Shown here one piece after another: positions 15,672 to 24,334 of a DNA stretch of 64,000 nucleotides; within the stretch, counting starts at the first letter, position 1, and each line of letters begins with the position of its first letter. The notes under the pieces were generated by a model, which saw nothing but the letters and a program-made list of their open reading frames with translations, searched no databases and was not told the DNA's origin. Source of the stretch: Deltaproteobacteria bacterium (GTDB lineage: Bacteria > Desulfobacterota > DSM-4660 > Desulfatiglandales > HGW-15); assembly GCA_020060215.1 (NCBI GenBank), contig JAGVAP010000079.1, positions 1 through 64,000 on the forward strand. The letters run 5' to 3'. The translations under genes and the position numbers were made by a program.

Positions 15672-17283
15672 GCTCACGGAATACCGGTTCGACCAGTGGG
15701 TCGACGAGATGAAGGCCTGGATCCAGGACTCCGTCTCGCCTTTCGAGGACGACACTCCCGAGAAGCAGCAGGAGCGCAAGGAGCGCAGCCGCTACGATCT
15801 GCTCTACTTTTGCGAGACGTACCTCCCCCACTACTTCTCCGTGGAGTTCGGGGATTTCCACGAGGAATGGGAAGAGCTGACGGAGATCCGGGACTCGGCC
15901 GTTTTCGTGGGCGCGCCCCGGGAGCATGCCAAGAGCACCTTCTTCAGCTTCGGGGTCCCGATCCGTAACATCTGCCTGAAGCTCAGGTGGTTTCAGCTCA
16001 TCATCTCCGACACCAACGACCAGGCGACCGGGTTCACACTGCCCATCCGCCTCGAGCTGGAAGAGAACCCGCGTATCCGGCATGACTTCGGGGACCTCAC
16101 CGGCAAGACCTGGAAGAAGAGCGACTTCACCACGTCTAACGGCGTGCGCACGCTCGCACGGGGGCGCGGGGAAAAGGTGAGGGGCTTGAAGAACAGGCAG
16201 CACCGGCCCGACTTCGCGGTGGTCGACGACTTCGAAAACGACGAGAACGTCGAGAACCCGGAGCTCGTGAAGAAGGGGATGCGCTGGCTGAAGCGCGCGG
16301 TGATCGGCTCGATGGGCGCGGGCTACACGTTTCTCATGATCGGGAACCTCTTTCACCCGAAAAGCGTGCTCGCCCAGTTCATCGCGGAGAAGGACGAGGA
16401 CGGGAAACCCCTCCATGTAAGCCGGGTATACGACTGCTGGATCGATTTCGGAAAGCCCACCCAGAGGCCGCTTTGGCCCGCGCTCTGGCCGGCCGAGAGG
16501 CTGATCAAGAAGCAGAAGACGATCGGCACGGTGGACTTCAACGCGGAGATGCGGAACCTCACCGGGGCGGAGAATTCGCCGTTTCCGGAGAAGTGGTTCA
16601 GGTACTACGAGCGGTCGCATATCGAACGCTTACCGCTGTGGGTGGCCACCTTCGTCGACCCTTCCGCCAAATCCGGAGAGGCCAACGACTACAAGGCCAT
16701 CGTCACGGTAGGGCTCCACCGGGAGGAGATGATCTTCTACTGCCTGCACGCGTGGATCAGGCATGCGTCCCCCGGAGAGATGTTCGACGCTTCATACCGG
16801 CAGGTGGACGAGTACGGGGGCCAGATCGGGATCGAGGACAACATGCTGGAGGATTTCCTCCACGAGGCGATCCAGAGCTATGCCAAAAAAGTCGGCCGTT
16901 ATCTCCCCTGGATGCCCATGCACCACGCAAGCAGCAAGGAGTCCCGCATCATCGGGACCCTTTCCTACCTTGTCGAGTACGGAAAGCTCCAGTTCGAGAA
17001 GGGCCACAGCGACCAGGACCTGCTGGTCGAGCAACTCATCTACCTGCTCAACAAGAACGTGAACGACGACGGCCCTGACGCGCTCGAGGGTGGTGTCAGG
17101 ATGCTCCAGGGGGCGGGGATGGCCGCCTGCGCCGGAAGCGAACCGGAGGAGCGGGAAACCGCGATCGGCAAGAGGCCGGGGCTTTTGGGCGGGAGGGGAG
17201 CGCTGAGGTTTTTCGGGCTCGGGAGACGGGCAATGGAGAGGGAGGCGATCCGGATGGATCAGAGGCGGAGGATGACTCGATGA
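15655..17283 (+). CDS. Terminase large subunit (Mu gp28-like)
   Basis: This 542-aa packaging motor has an N-terminal ATPase and a C-terminal RNase-H-like nuclease. The Walker A-like loop is APREHAKST near residue 88 and Walker B is FAVVDDFEND near 190. Nuclease-type acidic residues lie in ATFVDPSAKSGEANDYKA (first Asp), GIEDNMLEDF and NDDGPDALEG (last Asp pair). It would pump concatemer or host-flanked DNA into proheads and cut it. The length is normal for the family and it appears intact. Confidence 0.9.
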   Translation: MRKRPKLTEYRFDQWVDEMKAWIQDSVSPFEDDTPEKQQERKERSRYDLLYFCETYLPHYFSVEFGDFHEEWEELTEIRDSAVFVGAPREHAKSTFFSFGVPIRNICLKLRWFQLIISDTNDQATGFTLPIRLELEENPRIRHDFGDLTGKTWKKSDFTTSNGVRTLARGRGEKVRGLKNRQHRPDFAVVDDFENDENVENPELVKKGMRWLKRAVIGSMGAGYTFLMIGNLFHPKSVLAQFIAEKDEDGKPLHVSRVYDCWIDFGKPTQRPLWPALWPAERLIKKQKTIGTVDFNAEMRNLTGAENSPFPEKWFRYYERSHIERLPLWVATFVDPSAKSGEANDYKAIVTVGLHREEMIFYCLHAWIRHASPGEMFDASYRQVDEYGGQIGIEDNMLEDFLHEAIQSYAKKVGRYLPWMPMHHASSKESRIIGTLSYLVEYGKLQFEKGHSDQDLLVEQLIYLLNKNVNDDGPDALEGGVRMLQGAGMAACAGSEPEERETAIGKRPGLLGGRGALRFFGLGRRAMEREAIRMDQRRRMTR

Positions 17284-18677
17284 CACCCCTCAGGCAGCGC
17301 ATAGCCAAATGGTTCGCGCCGGATCTCTACAGCAAGGACGCGGTTCGAGAGGTCGTGAAAGACGAGATCCACAAGGCCCGCATGGCCCTTCCCATCACGG
17401 CCAACTACGACCCGAACGGCGAAGGGTACAGGCCGCTCATGGGCCGGACCAGCCAGCGCCGGGACGTCCAGCACGTGGACCTCGACCGGATGTACGAGGT
17501 CGCCTACTTCATGTGGGACACCTCGGCCATGACGAGGAGGCTCGCGCTGATGGACCAGTCTTTCCTCTTCGCCGAGCCGATCACGGTCACCAGTCCCGAT
17601 CCGGACGTGCAGACCGTGATCGACAACTTCATGACCGAGAACAAGCTCGGGACCCGCTTCCCGGACAAGATGATGTGGATGGGGCTTTTGGGCGAGCAGT
17701 GCTGGCCGGTGACGGTGCTCCCCCAGAACGGACTCGTGCTGCTTGAATACGTGGACCCGCAAAGCATCAAGGAGGTTTACGTCAATTCCCTGAACGTCGA
17801 GGAAACGCAGCAGGTGGAGCTTCAGGGGGTGGGAGGCCGCACGGGCCGGAAGATGGCCGTGATCCGGAAGGACTGGAACATCCACTCCAAAGGTTTCGGA
17901 CGCCTCCTCGGGGAGTGCTTCTTCTTCTCGATCAACCATCCTCCCAACGACCCCAGGGGCCGGAGCGATTACCTCACGCTTTTCGACTGGATCGACGGGC
18001 TCGAGCGGCACGGCTTCAATTATCTCGAGCGGGCAGAGTTCATCTTCAACTTCGTCTGGGACGTGCTTCTCGAAGGCATGACCGAAGAGGAGATCAAGTC
18101 CTGGCTCGCGAACAACCGCACTCCGGATCCGGGGAGCATCCGGGCGCATAACGAGCGCGTGAAGTGGGAGGCGGTCGTCCCCAACTTCGGGAGCCATGAC
18201 TTTGCCAAGGGCTTCGATTCCATGAAGGGCTTCGTCATGGGATCGGCCGGGAGGCCCGCGTCCTGGTACGGCGAGGGCGGCAAGGCCTACCAGAACGAGG
18301 CGGAGCAGTTCGGCCAGGTGCCCATCAAGGACCTCGAAAAACGAAACGAGCTGCACAAGGAAATCCTGAACGAGATGGTCCAGTTCCAGTTGGACCAGGC
18401 GGTGATCGCAAAAAGGCTCAGCGAGGAGAAGGCGAAGGCCGGGTTCGACGTGAACATGCCCAAGATCAGCGAGAAGGATCTCTCAAGGCTGATCAACGGC
18501 GTGCCCCAGCTCGCGTCCGCCCTGGCGGTTGCGGAAACGCAGAAGTGGGTGAGCCATGAGACGGCGGTCTCGATCTTCGCGATCGTGATCAGCCGCCTGG
18601 GCGTGGACGTGAACGTGGAAGACGAGCTGAAGAAGGCCAAGGGCAAACCGGAAGAGGACACCAAGGATTACGAATGA
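17280..18677 (+). CDS. Portal protein (DUF935, Mu gp29-like)
   Basis: The 465-aa product matches phage portals of the Mu gp29 type: a basic N-terminus, MYEVAYFMWDTSAMTRRLAL, a central DWIDGLERHGFNYLERAEF region, and the NRTPDPGSIRAHNERVKWEAV segment. Portals form the dodecameric ring at the capsid vertex for DNA entry and tail joining. The ATG overlaps the terminase stop (CGATGAC) and its end overlaps the next gene, typical of a packaging operon. Confidence 0.85.
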   Translation: MTPLRQRIAKWFAPDLYSKDAVREVVKDEIHKARMALPITANYDPNGEGYRPLMGRTSQRRDVQHVDLDRMYEVAYFMWDTSAMTRRLALMDQSFLFAEPITVTSPDPDVQTVIDNFMTENKLGTRFPDKMMWMGLLGEQCWPVTVLPQNGLVLLEYVDPQSIKEVYVNSLNVEETQQVELQGVGGRTGRKMAVIRKDWNIHSKGFGRLLGECFFFSINHPPNDPRGRSDYLTLFDWIDGLERHGFNYLERAEFIFNFVWDVLLEGMTEEEIKSWLANNRTPDPGSIRAHNERVKWEAVVPNFGSHDFAKGFDSMKGFVMGSAGRPASWYGEGGKAYQNEAEQFGQVPIKDLEKRNELHKEILNEMVQFQLDQAVIAKRLSEEKAKAGFDVNMPKISEKDLSRLINGVPQLASALAVAETQKWVSHETAVSIFAIVISRLGVDVNVEDELKKAKGKPEEDTKDYE

Positions 18678-19447
18678 CGGCTGCTGCGGTTTTCAAGGCG
18701 AAGGTGGAAGAGCTGATCGGGGAGGCCGAAAAAGCCGGGGACCTCGCGGCGGCAAAAGCCATCCGGCACCTCGGGGAGGCGAGGGAGAAGGTAGCGGCGG
18801 CGGTAGCGTCCACCGACTGGCAGCTCTATCACCTGCCGCAATTGAAGGCGGCAACGGAGAGGGCAATGAGCGAGTTCGGGAGCAGGTTCGGAGTGATGCT
18901 GAACGAGGAGCAGAGCGCATTTTGGCAGAGGGGCGCGGACCTGGTGGACAAACCCCTTCGGACGGTCGGCATCATGGCCATCATCCCGGAGATCGACACG
19001 AACGCTTTGACCTCCCTCCAGGCCTTCGGGCTCGACAAGGTGAAGGGGCTTACGGCGGACGCGGTCGACAAGATCAACACCGAGCTGAGCCTCGGGATCA
19101 TGGGCGGGAAGCAGCCCTTCGAAGTGATGAAGGCGGTGGGCCGGAACCTCGACGAGCCGAGCATCTTCAAGACCCTGGCGAACCGGGCCTATGTCATCAC
19201 CCACCAGGAATGCGGCAAGGCCCTGGAGGCGGCCGGGCAGCAGAGGAAAGAGAAGGCGGCCGAGGTCGTGCCGGGGCTCAAGAAACAGTGGTTCTACGGC
19301 CACAGCCCGAAGATGCCCAGACCCGAACACGTGGCAGCGAACGGGCAGATCCGGGACGTGAGCGAGCCTTTCGAGGTGGGCGGGGAGAGGCTCATGTTTC
19401 CGAAGGACCCGGCAGGGTCGCCGCAGAACACGATCAAGTGCGGGTGA
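18674..19447 (+). CDS. Minor head protein, SPP1 gp7/Mu gpF-like domain, ends at in-frame UGA
   Basis: The 257-aa frame encodes the phage minor head (gp7/gpF) domain: helical N-terminal half, then TLANRAYVITHQECGKALEA, and the C-terminal signature GHSPKMPRPEHVAANGQI...NTIKCG. In this family the signature normally closes with a Cys-x-Cys-(V) block. Here the second Cys position is the stop UGA (19445-19447), and the reading frame carries on unchanged as VSIPWHPRW. The two frames therefore read as one protein of about 734 residues split by one UGA. Whether this is a nonsense mutation, readthrough or selenocysteine cannot be decided here. The protein would be packaged in the virion. Confidence 0.85.
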   Translation: MTAAAVFKAKVEELIGEAEKAGDLAAAKAIRHLGEAREKVAAAVASTDWQLYHLPQLKAATERAMSEFGSRFGVMLNEEQSAFWQRGADLVDKPLRTVGIMAIIPEIDTNALTSLQAFGLDKVKGLTADAVDKINTELSLGIMGGKQPFEVMKAVGRNLDEPSIFKTLANRAYVITHQECGKALEAAGQQRKEKAAEVVPGLKKQWFYGHSPKMPRPEHVAANGQIRDVSEPFEVGGERLMFPKDPAGSPQNTIKCG

Positions 19448-20878
19448 GTGTCCATCCCGTGGCATCCCAGGTGGGAGGCCCCTTTCGAGAAAGGCGAGGC
19501 ATGGCAGCACATCAAGGATTCGCAGCTCGGGAGCAATCCGGGAGGGAAATTCATCGGGCCGGACGGGAAGGAGTACTACGCCAAATTCTATGCGGACCCG
19601 GAACAGGCCAAGGCCGAGTTCCTGGGCAACACGCTCTTCCAGAAGCTCGGGCTCGGTGCGCCCCAGACCGGCATGGAGATGCTCCCCTGGCAAGGCGGGC
19701 ACAGGCTAGCCCTCGTCACTGAGTGGATGGAGGACACGGTACCCATCCGCAAATTCGTGGGGCGATCGCTTCCGGAGCTTCAGCAGGAGCAGATCGCCAA
19801 GCACTACCTGGGGGCGGCCCTGAACGGCAACTGGGACGTGGTGGGGATGGAGTTCGACAACCTGGTGCGATCGGGCAGGACCTGGAAATGCATCGACCAG
19901 GGCGGGTCGTTCATGTTCCGGGCGCGAGGAGGAGCGAAGAGCTACGGGCCCGTGGTGGAGGAGCTGGAGTCGCTTCTCTCGCCCGGGCGGAAGGCCGCGC
20001 AGGTATTCGGGCCGATTCTCGGGAAGACCATCAAAAAGGAGCCGGAGAAGTACATCGAATGGCTCAAGGGCCTGACGGACAAGAAGATCCGGAACGCCGT
20101 GGCGAGCGCGGGATTCCGGCCGGAGCTGGCGAACACGATCATACGGAGGCGCAGTTACATCATCGATCACCTCCGGCAGTTTGCGACAAGCGGCGGCACG
20201 GGTCCCGGCCCGGGGTTCTTCAAGAGCAAGGCCCACGAGGAACTCTTCCAGGGGTTTCTCAAGGAGTACGAAGGCCTGAGTGCCGAGGAGATCCGGCAGA
20301 AGTTCAAGGCCCAGTGCCCGACCATGAGGAAGGTCCTCGACGCCTGGCGGGGGACAACCCAGAGCCTGAGCCCCACGGGCCTGAAGTACAAGGCCGAGCT
20401 TATGGAGCAGAAACCCCTGAAGACATTCGCCAAGGACAGCTTCACGAAGGAGCAGCTGGAGAACGCGGCGCGCGCCATTCCGGACGAGGAATACATCAGG
20501 GTGCGGGCGATGACCCAGGCCTACTACAGGGGCAACGGCATCAAAAAGGTGACCCTTTACCGGGGAACGGACGGACAGAAGTCGGGGCCCGCGTACCGGA
20601 GGAAGGTGGAGGAGCTGAGGCGGAAGTACCCCGAGCAGTGGAAGGACATGACCGTGGAGATGAGGGAGACCTCCCTCGTCGGCTGGTCGGACAAGCAGAG
20701 CATCGCGAAGAGCTTCGGCGACGGCGTGGGCGGGATTACGGTGGGGCTTGAGGTAGACGCCAAAGAGATCTTTCTACCCCATCAGCTATGGCCGAAGAAC
20801 AGCTACCTGAACGAGCGGGAGTTTCTGGTCTTCGGCTACCCGGGAAGGCAGATACTCCTCAAACACGTCATGATCTGA
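19448..20878 (+). CDS. Kinase-like plus ADP-ribosyltransferase part of the minor head protein
   Basis: This 476-aa frame follows the UGA directly. Residues about 30-170 look like a HipA/PI-kinase-type fold: EYYAKF (K46), LNGNWDVVGMEFDNLV (N128, D130) and KCIDQGGS (D150). Residues about 340-476 look like an R-S-E class ADP-ribosyltransferase: VTLYRGTD (R372), ETSLVGWSDKQSIAKSF (S-x-S-type strand) and YLNEREFLVF with the E456-x-E458 pair. Head-protein/ART fusions are known in phages, and T4 Alt is an injected ART. I infer an effector carried in the head. No ribosome site precedes the GTG at 19448, so expression probably depends on reading through the UGA. Confidence 0.75.
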   Translation: MSIPWHPRWEAPFEKGEAWQHIKDSQLGSNPGGKFIGPDGKEYYAKFYADPEQAKAEFLGNTLFQKLGLGAPQTGMEMLPWQGGHRLALVTEWMEDTVPIRKFVGRSLPELQQEQIAKHYLGAALNGNWDVVGMEFDNLVRSGRTWKCIDQGGSFMFRARGGAKSYGPVVEELESLLSPGRKAAQVFGPILGKTIKKEPEKYIEWLKGLTDKKIRNAVASAGFRPELANTIIRRRSYIIDHLRQFATSGGTGPGPGFFKSKAHEELFQGFLKEYEGLSAEEIRQKFKAQCPTMRKVLDAWRGTTQSLSPTGLKYKAELMEQKPLKTFAKDSFTKEQLENAARAIPDEEYIRVRAMTQAYYRGNGIKKVTLYRGTDGQKSGPAYRRKVEELRRKYPEQWKDMTVEMRETSLVGWSDKQSIAKSFGDGVGGITVGLEVDAKEIFLPHQLWPKNSYLNEREFLVFGYPGRQILLKHVMI

Positions 20879-20889
20879 GGGAGGAAGAA

Positions 20890-21063
20890 GTGACCGAGAC
20901 GCTCAAATACGACGAACCCGTGCTGACGCTCGATTTCACCGACGAGATGAGCAACGACTGGCTCAAAGGCCGGCGGCTGAAAGAGAGAGCGGTGGGCGGC
21001 GAGGAAGCGGCACAGGAGGAGCTTGACCGCATGGAAAACACCAGACTTGTGGAGGTGGGATAA
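20890..21063 (+). CDS. 57-aa acidic protein, paralogue of 1123-1308
   Basis: Starts at GTG 20890 after GGGAGGAAGAA. The product begins VTETLKYDEPVLTLDFTDEM and continues SNDWLKGRRLKERAVGG with an ending AQEELDRMENTRLVEVG. It shares its whole core with the 61-aa protein encoded at 1123-1308. It sits in the head-gene cluster and abuts the next ATG (21064). The function is unknown; the conserved DWL-x(2)-RRLK block suggests a small binding module. Confidence 0.7.
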   Translation: MTETLKYDEPVLTLDFTDEMSNDWLKGRRLKERAVGGEEAAQEELDRMENTRLVEVG

Positions 21064-21396
21064 ATGTGGGTCTTTACGAAAGACGGCTTCTTCTCCGTGG
21101 TGAGGGACCGCTTTACAAAACGCGGCCACATCATGGTGCGGGCGCGGTGCAGGGATGACCTGGAAAGGCTCGCGGAGAGGATCCGGGTTGAAGCGGAGAT
21201 CCTGGAGCTTGGGAGGGCCGACTACCGGTTCAGGATGCAGATCCCGAACAAGCGCTGGGGCCATTACCTGAGGCAGGCCGGGGAGGCGATCGACTACCCC
21301 AATTTCAAGCACACGGTGCGGGTGAGTGATCCGCGGAGGTTGAAGGCGTACATGGGCTGCTGGAGCGCGCTGAGGCGCTGGCAGGACGAGCTGTAG
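21064..21396 (+). CDS. Conserved phage protein of unknown function (MWVFT-type)
   Basis: The 110-aa product begins MWVFTKDGFFSVVRDRFTKR followed by a GHIMVRARCRDDLERLAERI stretch and NKRWGHYLRQAGEAIDYPNF. The pattern of a short beta start, R-A-R, then a compact alpha/beta body resembles a widespread bacterial family of about 100-110 aa without known function. Its start codon follows directly on the stop of the 57-aa gene, so they are one translational unit. Confidence 0.6.
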   Translation: MWVFTKDGFFSVVRDRFTKRGHIMVRARCRDDLERLAERIRVEAEILELGRADYRFRMQIPNKRWGHYLRQAGEAIDYPNFKHTVRVSDPRRLKAYMGCWSALRRWQDEL

Positions 21397-21424
21397 AAAA
21401 CAACCGGAAGAAAGGAGTCGGGGG

Positions 21425-21790
21425 ATGGATGACCTGGAGAAGATGAAAGCGGAAAACGAGGCGTTGAAAAAGGAGATCGAGATCAAGAACCGTCAGCTCT
21501 CCGAAGCGCTGGCCGTGCAGGAAACGGCGGAGGAGAGGGAGCTGACAAAAGACGAGAAGGCCATGATCGCCGAAGGGTGCAAGGCATACGGCATCGCCGA
21601 GAGGTATGTGCTCAAGGCCCGGGTCGAGAAGACGGCCGACGAGAAGGTGGCCGTGATCATCACCCACGGCGGTGCGAAGGTGCATTATGCCAAGAGCATG
21701 GACCCGAAGAAGATCGTGCCCCTCGAGGCCCACCAGGTGGACGGGATCATCCGCAAGAAGATGAAGCCGGTCACGGGGGCAAAAAGGTAG
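21425..21790 (+). CDS. Coiled-coil phage protein, possible capsid accessory
   Basis: The 121-aa protein has an N-terminal coiled coil (MDDLEKMKAENEALKKEIEI) and a C-terminal alpha/beta part with VAVIITHGGAKVHYAK. No catalytic motif is visible. Location just before the protease-capsid gene suggests a scaffold-like or head-accessory role, which is inference only. Confidence 0.55.
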   Translation: MDDLEKMKAENEALKKEIEIKNRQLSEALAVQETAEERELTKDEKAMIAEGCKAYGIAERYVLKARVEKTADEKVAVIITHGGAKVHYAKSMDPKKIVPLEAHQVDGIIRKKMKPVTGAKR

Positions 21791-21825
21791 TTCTCGCGCA
21801 GAGACACCGAGGCGCTGAGGAAAGG
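21791..21825. repeat. CTCGCGCAGAGACACCGAGGCGC dispersed repeat
   Basis: The gene gap is filled by ttctcgcgcagagacaccga and then ggcgctgagg, the clearest copy of the CTCGCGCAGAG family. The following GAAAGGATCGAG provides the ribosome site of the capsid gene. Confidence 0.75.
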
Positions 21826-21833
21826 ATCGAGAA

Positions 21834-24257
21834 ATGGCAGACACACCCAAGAATCTGCAGTCCAAGCAAGACGTGAGCCTCGATGATGTGAGGGACCTGA
21901 TCTGGGAAGCGCTCAGGGAGCGGGACAAGGACGCATACGTCAACCAGGTTTACGGCTCTTACATCATCTACCAGAAAGACGGCAAGTACTTCCGGCTCCC
22001 CTACTCCATCCTCGAGGGAAAGGTGCAGTTCGGGGACCAGGTGGTCGAGGTGGAGCGGGTCTGGGTCGAAATCAGGGCGCAACAGGCGGAAGGAGAGGAG
22101 GCCCTGACGATCGTCGTCAGGGTCAACCAGGCATCGGACCCGGAGGGGACGGCGTTCGAGGTCACGATCTGCGAGCCGGGGTTTTCTAAGAACGGCTGGT
22201 ACTTCCCCGAGGACGTGCTGAGGGACGCGGCGGATCTCTTCAACGGTGCGGACGTGAACCTCTACGAGCTGCCTGAGAAGGGCGCGACCCACGTGCCCGA
22301 TCACCTCTTCGACCTGAAAAGCCTGCTGGTCCGGAACAAGGCCGGGTGGCTGGACAACGTGCGCTTTGTGGCAGGCGAAGGGCTGAAAGGCGTGCTCCAT
22401 TTCCTGGATTCCTTCAAGTGGCTTGGGAAGAACATCCTCAGGGCCATGCAGGCGGGGGCCAGGGTCTACGGGCTGTCGCTCGATGCGCCCACCAGGGCGG
22501 CCAAGGGGGTGGTGGACGGCCGGAACGTGATCAAGGCGGTGAAGTTTCTGGGGGTGGACTCGGTGGATATCGTTTCTCGCCCGGCAGCGGGCGGCAAATT
22601 CAACAGGGCGGTCGCCGCCCAAAACCAGGAGGGGATGGTAATGGACAAGAAACAGTTGTGGGACCTGATCAACAGCAAGCGTCCTGACCTTCTCAAGGGC
22701 AAGGAATTCGAGAAGGTGACGGATGCGGAAGTGGTGGAGCTTGCCCGAATGGCGATGGAGCAGCCTGCACCCGGACAGGGAAGCGGGGGAGCGGGTGAAG
22801 AGACGGACCGGTTCGCGAGCAAGGACGAGGTCGCATTGATCCGATGCGACATCACCCTGGAGAGCACGCTGGCAGCAAGCGGGCTCCCGGAATTCGCGAT
22901 AAAGCGGGTCCGGACCAATTTCAAGAACAAGGTCTTCACGAACGAGGACCTGGAGCGCGCAATCATGGCGGAGAAGGACTACCTCGCGGCCATCGAGCAG
23001 GCCCACGCGGCTTCCGGCGGGAGCGCGGTGCCGGCCGGGTCGAGGATCGCCGGGGGGATCGGGAGCTTTCAGAAGGCGCAGATGGCCCTTGACCGGCTCT
23101 TCGGGCTAACCCAGGAGGACATGGTCGCATGCGCCAGGATGAGCACCCTCGACGGGCAACCCTTTTTCGTGGACATGGATTTCCGGGGGCAGCCGGTGGT
23201 GCGGAGCGCCCAGGATTACGACGGCTACAACGACGTGCCGCAGTTTCGGGGCATCCGTGAGGCCTACGAGTTCTTCACGGGCGATGCGGACGTGAGGGGC
23301 TTCATGAACCGGAAAAGGCTCCCCGGAGATCTCCGTGCGGCGCAGGACATAACAAGCGCGACGTTCTCTTACGTTCTCGGGAACACCCTGGGGCGGAGGC
23401 TGGTGAAGATCTACAGGCAGATGGACTTCAAGACGGCCCTCCTGATCTCCATCAAGAAGTCGGTCCGCGACTTCCGGCAGCAGGAGGCGGTGCTCGTGGG
23501 GGGATTCCCGGACATCGAGACGGTCGATCCCGAGGCGGCCGACTACAGGGAGATCGCGCCGGTCACCGACGAGGAGAGCACCTACACGCTGGGCCAGAAG
23601 GGGAACCTGCTCACGATCAGCCGGAAGACCATCATCAACGACGACATCCAGGTGATCCGAAGGCTCATCGACGGCTTCGCGCGGGCATTCGCCCGGACCC
23701 ACGGCAAGTACGTCTGGAACATGTTCATCAACAACAGCAACTGCTCCGACGGCACGGGGTGGTTCACCTCCGGGCACGGGAACCTGGGAGCGAGCGCGCT
23801 CGCCCATGCCACGGCGTACACCGCCTATGTGGCGCTTTCGAAGATGACCGAGAAGGACAGCGGGGAGAGGATCGGCCTGGTCGACGGGAGCTTCAAGCTG
23901 AACCTGGTGGGGCCCGTCGACATCATGAACCTGATGGCGAGGATCGCGGACGAGGAGTTCTATTACAGCGCGAACGACCTCACGACCAAACTCCCCAACC
24001 CCCTTTACGGGAAGGTGGAGGACCACGTGATCCCGCTTCTCACCGACGCGAACGACTGGGGGCTGCTGCTTCCTCCGGAGCAGATCGACATGATCGAGAT
24101 GGGCTACCTGAACGGGAGGGAAGAGCCGGAATTTTTCATCGCCGATACGCCCCAGGCGGAGCAGGTTTTCGTGGCCGACAAGATCCGGCACAAAGGAAGG
24201 CACGAGTATGCCGGGACGCCGATCGACCACAGGAGCGGGTACAAGGCGGTCGTTTAG
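21834..24257 (+). CDS. Prohead protease-scaffold-major capsid fusion protein
   Basis: This 807-aa protein joins three functions. Residues about 100-260 resemble a prohead serine protease: THVPDH (H153/H157), YGLSLDAPT (S215) and VDSVDIVSRPAAGGKF. Residues about 270-420 are charged and low-complexity, as in scaffolds or delta domains. Residues about 430-807 are a Mu gpT/HK97-like major capsid: QDITSATFSYVLGNTLGRRL, YREIAPVTDEESTYTLGQKG, HGKYVWNMFINNS, GTGWFTSGHGNLG. An internal ATG near residue 268-270 could also give a scaffold-capsid product. The usual separate protease and scaffold genes are absent, so fusion is needed for assembly. Confidence 0.85.
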   Translation: MADTPKNLQSKQDVSLDDVRDLIWEALRERDKDAYVNQVYGSYIIYQKDGKYFRLPYSILEGKVQFGDQVVEVERVWVEIRAQQAEGEEALTIVVRVNQASDPEGTAFEVTICEPGFSKNGWYFPEDVLRDAADLFNGADVNLYELPEKGATHVPDHLFDLKSLLVRNKAGWLDNVRFVAGEGLKGVLHFLDSFKWLGKNILRAMQAGARVYGLSLDAPTRAAKGVVDGRNVIKAVKFLGVDSVDIVSRPAAGGKFNRAVAAQNQEGMVMDKKQLWDLINSKRPDLLKGKEFEKVTDAEVVELARMAMEQPAPGQGSGGAGEETDRFASKDEVALIRCDITLESTLAASGLPEFAIKRVRTNFKNKVFTNEDLERAIMAEKDYLAAIEQAHAASGGSAVPAGSRIAGGIGSFQKAQMALDRLFGLTQEDMVACARMSTLDGQPFFVDMDFRGQPVVRSAQDYDGYNDVPQFRGIREAYEFFTGDADVRGFMNRKRLPGDLRAAQDITSATFSYVLGNTLGRRLVKIYRQMDFKTALLISIKKSVRDFRQQEAVLVGGFPDIETVDPEAADYREIAPVTDEESTYTLGQKGNLLTISRKTIINDDIQVIRRLIDGFARAFARTHGKYVWNMFINNSNCSDGTGWFTSGHGNLGASALAHATAYTAYVALSKMTEKDSGERIGLVDGSFKLNLVGPVDIMNLMARIADEEFYYSANDLTTKLPNPLYGKVEDHVIPLLTDANDWGLLLPPEQIDMIEMGYLNGREEPEFFIADTPQAEQVFVADKIRHKGRHEYAGTPIDHRSGYKAVV

Positions 24258-24269
24258 AGTGCAATGACG

Positions 24270-24334
24270 AGTTAACGGAGAAATCCCCTTCGATCCCCCT
24301 TCAAAAAGGGGAGAGGAATAAGGAGGCAGGAGAG
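24270..24334. repeat. AATCCCC...CCCCCTTCAAAAAGGGG dispersed repeat with RBS
   Basis: The gap reads aaatccccttcgatccccct and tcaaaaaggggagaggaata, an inverted CCCCTTC/AAGGGG element. A related copy occurs at 35832-35871 (cccccttctgtaaaggggga). The trailing AGGAGG primes the next gene. Confidence 0.6.

Noticed and set aside
15643..18356. Long minus-strand open frames over terminase and portal genes
   Set aside because: The plus strand encodes complete packaging proteins; the minus frames are compositional artefacts.
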